Shown here: positions 1 to 4,197 of the stretch, one piece after another
Layout of the letters: every line of letters begins with the position of its first letter
How positions within the stretch are numbered: the first letter of the stretch is position 1
NCBI GenBank assembly: GCA_030670375.1
Contig: DAOVBT010000087.1
Location: forward strand, 1-7,654
Length of the DNA: 7,654 nucleotides
Direction of reading: 5' to 3'
Source of the DNA: Candidatus Aminicenantota bacterium
GTDB lineage: Bacteria > Acidobacteriota > Aminicenantia > Aminicenantales > Aminicenantaceae
The notes under the pieces: model-generated
Told to the model about the DNA's origin: nothing
The model's input: only the letters and a program-made list of their open reading frames with translations
Database searches by the model: none
Translations under genes and position numbers: made by a program

Positions 1-157
1 AATCACAAGAATCACATTTGTATAAACGTATAAGGGGAGTAGAAAGTTAACAGCTGACTCTCAATTCATTCCTGGATATTCTTCTTAGGACATTCCCGCC
101 TCTCCAACAAGAACTATGAAAATTCCGATAAGAAGATTGGAATTAGGATCCATCTAC

Positions 158-1624
158 TTATTTTCTAAAACGATCATACTCAGGATTCACGCATTTTTCC
201 CCCCACCAATCAAACATGAATTTAAGATTGGCGGTGTCCTCCGGGTATTGCCCCTTATCATCTGTTTCGAGAATCCAATCATCGAGAATCTTTCGGTATC
301 GAACTAGTTCGTCGTTATATTCAGGATGGCCGGCCAGATTATCGATCTCATGAGGGTCGTTTTGCAGATCATAAAATTCCTCGCGCGGACGCTCATCAGA
401 CCAAAATCGGTCTTGAATCGCATCGAGCTGGCCTTGAACGTGGAGCCTTCGCATCGTTTGTGTGATCTCCCATGCATCACGATAGTTGGGCTGCATGTAG
501 GGGCGATCCAATAAAAAATTACGGATGTATCGGAATCGTTTCGTTCGAACTGTACGAATCCTGTCGATGGTGTAATCGCACCGATCGCGGGCGGAAATGA
601 CAAACTCTCTGGGTTTAAATCCGTGGGCGAAAAGATTGCGACTTTCCATGTAATCGGGTATCTCGATACCGGCCAGGGCCAAAGATGTGGCGGCAATGTC
701 AAGCCCGTTTACCAGGTCCTCCCGGATGCTTCCCTCCCTGCCGATCTTTTGAGGATTGCCCGGCCAGCTCATGACGAAGGGTACATGGAGTCCGCTGTCA
801 TAGCAAAACTGTTTGTGCCGCCAGAGTCTCATGCCGTGGTCGGAAAAGAAGAAAATTACTGTATTCTCTAAAAGTCCATCCGTACGAAGGTATTCTTCAA
901 TTTCACCGACTTCATTATCCGTGATCTGAACGCTGTCAAGATGTCGGGCCCAATCCTCACGAACCGCCGGATGGTCAGGATAATAAGGAGGCACATCGAA
1001 AGCCTGCCTATTCACCGGATTTCGAACCCTGTCCTTGAAGTTTTCTCTATAAATGTGTTTGCCGCCGGAAAGCTGGATCTGTCCGAAAAAAGGTTGATCC
1101 GGCTGCCTGTCTTTCCAGCCAATATTCCTTTTGCCCGACTTTCCATACAGCGCATGAGTAGTATATTCACCCGCATAGAGAGAATCGCGGTCATACCAGA
1201 AATTGTAGTCGTCTTTCCCTTGATTGAAGGTAAAATAACCGGCTTGACGAAATATTTCCGGCAAGGTTTTAACATCACTGGGCAAATGGATCGCTGTCAC
1301 CTCTGAGCGGGAAGAGTGATGATTGTGCGTACCCAGGGTGGTCTGCATCATCCCGGTGATTATTGCTGACCGGCATGGAGAACATACCGGTGCAGGCATG
1401 AACGTGTTTAAAAACAGAACTCCTTTTTGAGCCATACGATCCAGATTGGGCGTGGGATTGATCTCATATCCATAACAACTCATCAGAGGAGAGACATCCT
1501 CGACCTCAATCCAGAGGATATTGGGACGCTGTTTGTTTGTGGATTGGCAGGCTGACCAGAGCTGCGGTAAAGAAACCGCAGCGGTTGCTTGTCCCATGGT
1601 TTTTAGAAAAGATCTTCGTTTCAT
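158..1624 (-). CDS. Sulfatase with twin-arginine signal, N-sulfoglucosamine sulfohydrolase-like
   Basis: Predicted exported formylglycine-dependent sulfatase of 488 residues, hydrolysing a sulfate ester or N-sulfate, probably on a glycan; the substrate cannot be read from the sequence. The N-terminus KRRSFLK followed by a mild hydrophobic stretch is a Tat-type signal, and Cys26 (context LWSAC) could be an imperfect lipobox. The mature enzyme starts with PNILWIEVED (metal ligands around Glu42-Asp43). The active-site motif is CSPCR at 81-85, Cys81 being the residue converted to formylglycine. Ser-Asp-His-Gly at 261-264, Lys271 and Gly-Leu-His at 278-280 complete the alkaline-phosphatase-fold metal/substrate site. 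The C-terminal part has the usual EEFYDLQNDPHEIDNLA block (415-431). Length is normal for the family and no key residue is missing. The start is supported by the signal peptide beginning at residue 1 and an AAGGGA about 8 nt upstream. A Cys-type enzyme needs a maturase encoded elsewhere. No glycan-degradation genes adjoin it, and it is apparently monocistronic. Confidence 0.93.
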   Translation of the reverse strand: MKRRSFLKTMGQATAAVSLPQLWSACQSTNKQRPNILWIEVEDVSPLMSCYGYEINPTPNLDRMAQKGVLFLNTFMPAPVCSPCRSAIITGMMQTTLGTHNHHSSRSEVTAIHLPSDVKTLPEIFRQAGYFTFNQGKDDYNFWYDRDSLYAGEYTTHALYGKSGKRNIGWKDRQPDQPFFGQIQLSGGKHIYRENFKDRVRNPVNRQAFDVPPYYPDHPAVREDWARHLDSVQITDNEVGEIEEYLRTDGLLENTVIFFFSDHGMRLWRHKQFCYDSGLHVPFVMSWPGNPQKIGREGSIREDLVNGLDIAATSLALAGIEIPDYMESRNLFAHGFKPREFVISARDRCDYTIDRIRTVRTKRFRYIRNFLLDRPYMQPNYRDAWEITQTMRRLHVQGQLDAIQDRFWSDERPREEFYDLQNDPHEIDNLAGHPEYNDELVRYRKILDDWILETDDKGQYPEDTANLKFMFDWWGEKCVNPEYDRFRK

Positions 1625-1662
1625 GACTGAGTCCCTTTAATCAGATAGTGTCATTTGTATAA

Positions 1663-1691
1663 TTCATACTATGATGGATAAATTTTGTCCA
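1663..1691 (-). promoter_or_regulatory. Candidate sigma70-type promoter of the sulfatase gene
   Basis: Read on the minus strand, TGGACA (1691-1686, 5/6 match to TTGACA) is followed after 17 nt by TATGAA (1668-1663, 4/6 match to TATAAT). Transcription would start near 1656 and give a leader of about 30 nt before the ATG at 1624. Only the sequence match and position support it. Confidence 0.4.
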
Positions 1692-1881
1692 GCACGGCTT
1701 TTCGGAATATCATCTACTTACTGCTGTCGAGGGATTCCTCATTCGCTACGGTATGAGTGATCTATTCCAGGGTACCCTTTAGGATCCCCCGTTGGATATG
1801 GATTAAAATCGTTGAGAAAAAATGAATAGATACAGCGTTATATATTGCGTACGAAAAAATGAGTTTTTGGGAACTAGGGTA

Positions 1882-1910
1882 TTGACATTAATATGAATAA
1901 AAGTAATACT
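1882..1910 (+). promoter_or_regulatory. Candidate promoter of the mazEF operon
   Basis: A perfect TTGACA (1882-1887) lies 17 nt before AATACT (1905-1910, 4/6 match to TATAAT). The expected start of transcription, 6-7 nt after the -10 box, falls on or beside the ATG at 1917. The promoter therefore overlaps the more upstream in-frame ATG at 1893, which argues that 1917 is the real start. RHH antitoxins usually repress their own promoter, so this is also the likely operator, but no clear inverted repeat is visible. Confidence 0.45.
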
Positions 1911-1916
1911 ATTGGT

Positions 1917-2180
1917 ATGAAAACCGCCATTTCAATCCCCGATGATCTTTTTAAAGAAGTGAACAAACTTGCTCAGGAAAACAAAACCTCGAGAAGTCAG
2001 ATTTTTTGTGCTGCTGTAGAGGCATATTTAGAGAAATTAAAATCTCACAAACTTCTCGAAGCGTTAAACTCAGCCTATGCAGATGAAGAAACCTCCGAAG
2101 AAAAGCTTCTCCGTAAAAAGAGCATTGAATATCATGACAGCACGATTCTAAAAAAGAAAAATGACGATCAAACAGGGTGA
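1917..2180 (+). CDS. MazE-type ribbon-helix-helix antitoxin
   Basis: Predicted antitoxin, 87 residues from the ATG at 1917. It would bind operator DNA as a dimer and neutralise the MazF toxin encoded next. The N-terminus MKTAISIPDDLFKEVNKLAQ is the standard beta-strand plus first helix of this family (roughly 2-21), and KTSRSQIFCAAVEAYL (23-38) is the turn and second helix. Residues 45-87 are charged and probably disordered, as in toxin-binding tails. An in-frame ATG at 1893 would add eight residues (MNKSNTIG) that do not look like the family, and it lies inside the candidate promoter; its only possible ribosome site is AGGG 13 nt away. The gene overlaps mazF by 20 nt in another frame, a typical translationally coupled toxin-antitoxin arrangement. 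The family call is firm; the start is less so. Confidence 0.85.
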   Translation: MKTAISIPDDLFKEVNKLAQENKTSRSQIFCAAVEAYLEKLKSHKLLEALNSAYADEETSEEKLLRKKSIEYHDSTILKKKNDDQTG

Positions 2181-2523
2181 TGTATTTTGGGTAAATTTGG
2201 CTGCTCCTAGGGGCTCTGAGCCTGGCTTTCGCCATCCCCATGTCGTAATACAAAACGATGTCTTCAATGCCAGCCGCATCAATACAGTGGTTGTCTGTGC
2301 CTTGACTTCAAATCTGAGGAGAGCACAAGCTCCGGGAAATGTGACACTTAACAAAGGAGAGGCCAATCTTGAAAAAAAGAGTGTGGTCAACATCTCTCAG
2401 GTTGTTACAGTGAATAAGTCAGATTTATCGGAAAAAATCGGCTCATTATCCTCTGAAAAAACAAAAGAAATCATTGCTGGAATAAAACTATTGATTGAAC
2501 CCTTACCAGATCCGCGATCTTAA
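2161..2523 (+). CDS. mazF: MazF/PemK-family endoribonuclease toxin
   Basis: Predicted sequence-specific mRNA interferase of 120 residues, the usual length for the family. Visible motifs are GDVFWVNL (6-13), GSEPGFRHPHVVIQND (18-33), which holds the Arg24/His25/Pro26 segment of the active-site loop, the beta strand NTVVVCALTSN (41-51) with Thr49, and KKSVVNISQVVTVNKSDL (72-89), which corresponds to the conserved Q-V/I strand. All core strands are present, so the toxin is probably functional. Its start lies 20 nt inside the antitoxin gene and has no strong Shine-Dalgarno sequence (only A-rich sequence upstream). Translation therefore probably depends on ribosomes finishing mazE, which would keep the toxin at a lower level than its antitoxin. 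The cleavage site cannot be deduced from the sequence. Confidence 0.92.
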   Translation: MTIKQGDVFWVNLAAPRGSEPGFRHPHVVIQNDVFNASRINTVVVCALTSNLRRAQAPGNVTLNKGEANLEKKSVVNISQVVTVNKSDLSEKIGSLSSEKTKEIIAGIKLLIEPLPDPRS

Positions 2524-2547
2524 TCCCACAGCTGATACTGCCCTATC

Positions 2548-2672
2548 TGATAGCTTGCCCCATCAGGTCATGATATAACGTTGTTAACGTTTTCATAGCC
2601 AAGGTCATCAACAGTGTTCCAAAAACCTTGGCTCACAGAATTTGATGCATCACTCTAGGGAAATTATCTAGA
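2548..2672 (+). pseudogene. Collapsed remnant of the small-protein/nucleotidyltransferase module
   Basis: This gene-poor stretch matches three separate pieces of the intact module at 3332-4092, same strand and order, with no gaps inside any piece. Block 1, 2548-2596, matches 3332-3380 at 41 of 49 bases and covers the promoter/leader. Block 2, 2598-2626, matches 3556-3584 at 28 of 29 bases and covers the overlap where the small gene ends and the nucleotidyltransferase starts. Block 3, 2629-2672, matches 4049-4092 at 35 of 44 bases and covers the C-terminal WLAEFDVSL..NYLE region. Between the blocks only 1 and 2 nt remain, where the intact copy has 175 and 464 nt. The GTG at 2614 stays in frame across the second scar and reads MFQKPWLTEFDASL before TAG at 2656. 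I counted all identities by hand. This is a decayed duplicate, not a functional gene. Confidence 0.85.
2598..2632. repeat. Perfect 8-bp inverted repeat across the deletion scars
   Basis: GCCAAGGT (2598-2605) and ACCTTGGC (2625-2632) are exact reverse complements separated by 19 nt. The left arm is the start of block 2 of the module remnant and the right arm crosses the second scar, so the stem exists only in the collapsed copy. No T-tract follows it, so an intrinsic terminator is unlikely. Confidence 0.6.
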
Positions 2673-2690
2673 AAGGGATCGGCTTTTGAT

Positions 2691-3251
2691 CTAGCCTCTT
2701 ACTTTTGAATCGAGCAATCTCCCTCCGATCAAACCGAGCGGCGTCGCGATACCCAGGAGAACAATGCTGTAAATCAGGACAACGATGTTATAGGTCGATT
2801 GATGTAGATCAAAAAAATATTGGATCACGAAAAGTGAAATTGAGACAAAAATAAAAAAACACGCCAACACAAGTTTTTTCTTCAAGTGGGGCGTATTGAT
2901 TCGTTTGAATCTGAGCTTGCCGTCAAATATCCCTGCTATCGTAGCGAAAATGGCCACACACGGAAGAATCAGAACTATGGCTCTAAGCATACCCATGAAT
3001 ACAGATCGATCATTGATAAAACCTATAATCCTTAAAACGCTTATCAGGAACATACTGGAAACAAATGCGATCGGCAAATGAACTATGACCGAGTGAATGT
3101 TTAGCTCAAGCACTATTCTTCTCTTTCTTGATATGGGTGATTCATACTCCTCAAAAATCTTTCCTTTTACTCCGCATGCAGGACAAATGTCAGGAGAATC
3201 TTTTCTTCCAACGACATAACCACACACCCTGCATTTATATAGTTTTCTCAT
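2691..3251 (-). CDS. Rubredoxin-like zinc/iron knuckle fused to DUF2231-type four-helix membrane protein
   Basis: Membrane protein of 186 residues, predicted redox or metal-binding function. The N-terminus has a rubredoxin-like double CxxC: Cys7-x-x-Cys10 and Cys23-Pro-Ala-Cys26, inside the rubrerythrin-type context KCRVCGYVVG...CPACG. A basic linker (KRRIV, 43-47) leads to four hydrophobic segments at about 55-77, 89-108, 126-147 and 154-176. The membrane part carries DUF2231-like marks: His53 and His58 in HSVIVHLPIAF, AGIFDGK (106-112), and His122 before the third helix. DUF2231 proteins are suspected heme or electron-transfer membrane proteins, so a soluble one-iron site attached to a membrane carrier is a reasonable inference. 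The start has a strong GAGGAG 7 nt upstream (complement of 3259-3264). It is transcribed alone, opposite to both neighbours, and sits between the intact and collapsed copies of the nucleotidyltransferase module. Domain names rest on motif recognition only. Confidence 0.8.
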   Translation of the reverse strand: MRKLYKCRVCGYVVGRKDSPDICPACGVKGKIFEEYESPISRKRRIVLELNIHSVIVHLPIAFVSSMFLISVLRIIGFINDRSVFMGMLRAIVLILPCVAIFATIAGIFDGKLRFKRINTPHLKKKLVLACFFIFVSISLFVIQYFFDLHQSTYNIVVLIYSIVLLGIATPLGLIGGRLLDSKVRG

Positions 3252-3357
3252 CTACTTGCTCCTCAAATGATTTAGCTCTTTTTACCACGCTAGAAAGATA
3301 AAGACAATATAGCAGCCCAGCAGGATTCGATTGATAGCTTTCACCCTCAGGTCATGT

Positions 3358-3363
3358 TATAAT
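3358..3363 (+). promoter_or_regulatory. -10 box of the small-protein/nucleotidyltransferase module
   Basis: A perfect TATAAT lies 18 nt before the ATG at 3382. No good -35 box is spaced correctly; TTGATA at 3331 would need a 21-nt spacer. The same segment survives in the collapsed copy as TATAAC (2574-2579), so this leader belongs to the mobile or duplicated unit. Confidence 0.4.
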
Positions 3364-3381
3364 ATTATCAACGTTTTCATC

Positions 3382-3591
3382 ATGGTAAAAAACACTTCAA
3401 GACTGAGGGAATTTGAAGACAACTACATACGCAGGGATAAACCAGATTTGCTGCGAAATTTTCAGCTGCTCGATCAACTCTACAAAGAAGCAAAAGCTTT
3501 ATCTGTGTTTCCTCTCCAAGATCCTCTTTCAGATTTGGACATCGATATAAAGATTGCCAGGGTCATCAACAGTGTTCCAAAAACTTCTTGA
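3382..3591 (+). CDS. Small protein of unknown function, partner of the nucleotidyltransferase
   Basis: A 69-residue predicted protein that I cannot assign to a named family. It is charged and probably mostly helical: KLREF-type start (SRLREFEDNYIRRDKPDLL, 6-24), a second helix around 25-40, then FPLQDPLSDLDIDIKIARVIN (43-63). It has no cysteine or histidine, no signal and no membrane segment. Lacking any histidine, it cannot be a classical HEPN toxin with an RxxxxH site, and it is too short for an AbiEi-type antitoxin. An in-frame TTG at 3331 would add 17 residues, but that part is the promoter region, so the ATG at 3382 is preferred despite the absence of a clear Shine-Dalgarno sequence. Its last 20 nt overlap the start of the nucleotidyltransferase. 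The tight coupling suggests a two-component, toxin-antitoxin-like unit, which is inference. Confidence 0.65.
   Translation: MVKNTSRLREFEDNYIRRDKPDLLRNFQLLDQLYKEAKALSVFPLQDPLSDLDIDIKIARVINSVPKTS
3559..3563 (+). promoter_or_regulatory. Shine-Dalgarno deciding the GTG start of the nucleotidyltransferase
   Basis: AGGGT ends 8 nt before the GTG at 3572, a good distance, and lies inside the preceding gene. The alternative TTG at 3554 has nothing comparable upstream. The region is kept almost unchanged in the collapsed copy (AAGGT, then GTG at 2614). Confidence 0.5.
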
Positions 3592-4129
3592 ACGTATTGC
3601 CGGCGAGCTCTTTTCGCAAAATATTCCTTATATGATTATCGGGGGTCAAGCTGTTCTTCTGTATGGGGAACCGAGACTAACTAAAGATATCGATGTCACA
3701 CTCGGAATCGGGACTGAAGGATTAGAAAAGGTTATGCAGTCTGTTGAAAATCTTAAGTTCAAGATACTCGTTCCCGATCCAGAAGACTTTGTCAGAGAAA
3801 CCATGGTGCTGCCTACACTTCATGAAAAAAGCGGAATACGGGTGGATTTCATCTTTTCTTATTCAACCTATGAACAACAGGCGATCCAAAATGCCAAGAA
3901 GGTGAGACTGGGCTCAACAGATGTCTGTTTCGCCTCATTAGAAGACGTCATAATCCATAAAATCATAGCAGGCAGGCCCAGGGATCTGGAGGATATAAGA
4001 TCCGTAATCTTGAAGAACCCTGATTTTAATCTCCCTTACATAGAGAAATGGCTCGCAGAATTCGATGTTTCGCTAGAGGCAAACTATCTAGAGCTGTTCA
4101 AGAAAATTCAAGACAGCCTGAATGAGTGA
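3572..4129 (+). CDS. Nucleotidyltransferase-fold protein, AbiEii/DUF6036-like
   Basis: Predicted cytoplasmic protein of 185 residues with a minimal polymerase-beta-type nucleotidyltransferase fold. The signature IIGGQAVLLYGEPRLTKDID (22-41) holds Gly24-Gly25 and the metal-binding pair Asp39/Asp41. A third acidic residue, Asp92, sits in GIRVDFIFS. ASLEDVIIHKIIAGRPRDLEDI (121-142) is the Lys130 and Arg137-Asp138 block that many AbiEii and DUF6036 proteins share. All expected acidic residues are present, so catalysis is plausible. Proteins of this group include toxins that add nucleotides to tRNA (AbiEii/MenT type) and antitoxins of HEPN pairs; which role applies here is not visible. The gene overlaps its 69-residue partner by 20 nt from the preferred GTG start (TTG at 3554 is the alternative, giving 191 residues). 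A collapsed duplicate of the pair lies at 2548-2672. Confidence 0.82.
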   Translation: MFQKLLERIAGELFSQNIPYMIIGGQAVLLYGEPRLTKDIDVTLGIGTEGLEKVMQSVENLKFKILVPDPEDFVRETMVLPTLHEKSGIRVDFIFSYSTYEQQAIQNAKKVRLGSTDVCFASLEDVIIHKIIAGRPRDLEDIRSVILKNPDFNLPYIEKWLAEFDVSLEANYLELFKKIQDSLNE

Positions 4130-4140
4130 ATGGCCTCTAG

Positions 4141-4170
4141 TTGACACCCTCCCCTATTCCTTGATATCCT
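4141..4170 (+). promoter_or_regulatory. Candidate sigma70-type promoter of the kinase gene
   Basis: A perfect TTGACA (4141-4146) is followed after 18 nt by TATCCT (4165-4170, 4/6 match to TATAAT). Transcription would begin near 4177, giving a leader of about 20 nt. AAGGGA (4187-4192) then lies 5 nt before the ATG at 4198. Confidence 0.5.
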
Positions 4171-4197
4171 TTTGCCGACTTAGTACAAGGGAACGCA

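Noticed and set aside
1..157. Window left edge searched for a gene end, tRNA or terminator
   Set aside because: Only a short frame overlapping the sulfatase on the other strand was found; nothing can be supported.
304..702. Open frame of 132 codons on the minus strand
   Set aside because: It is a shifted frame within the well-supported sulfatase gene, with no independent motif or ribosome site.
941..1306. Open frame of 121 codons on the plus strand
   Set aside because: It lies entirely inside the sulfatase gene on the opposite strand, and its translation shows no recognisable motif; it is a shadow of that gene.
1700..1880. Possible gene or RNA in the spacer before mazEF
   Set aside because: No open frame of useful length, no tRNA-like fold and no convincing hairpin; only the flanking promoters can be supported.
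2654..2672. Short inverted repeat TCTAG/CTAGA as a terminator for the DUF2231 gene
   Set aside because: Arms are only 5 bp with an AT-rich loop and no T-tract. They also fall in block 3 of the module remnant, which explains the sequence.
3331..3381. N-terminal extension of the small module protein from the TTG at 3331
   Set aside because: The added stretch contains the TATAAT box and is leader sequence that is also kept in the collapsed copy, where no coding frame follows. The ATG at 3382 is the better start.
3382..4129. Classical MNT-HEPN toxin-antitoxin pair
   Set aside because: The small protein has no histidine at all, so it cannot carry the RxxxxH site of HEPN toxins, and its length is about half of theirs.
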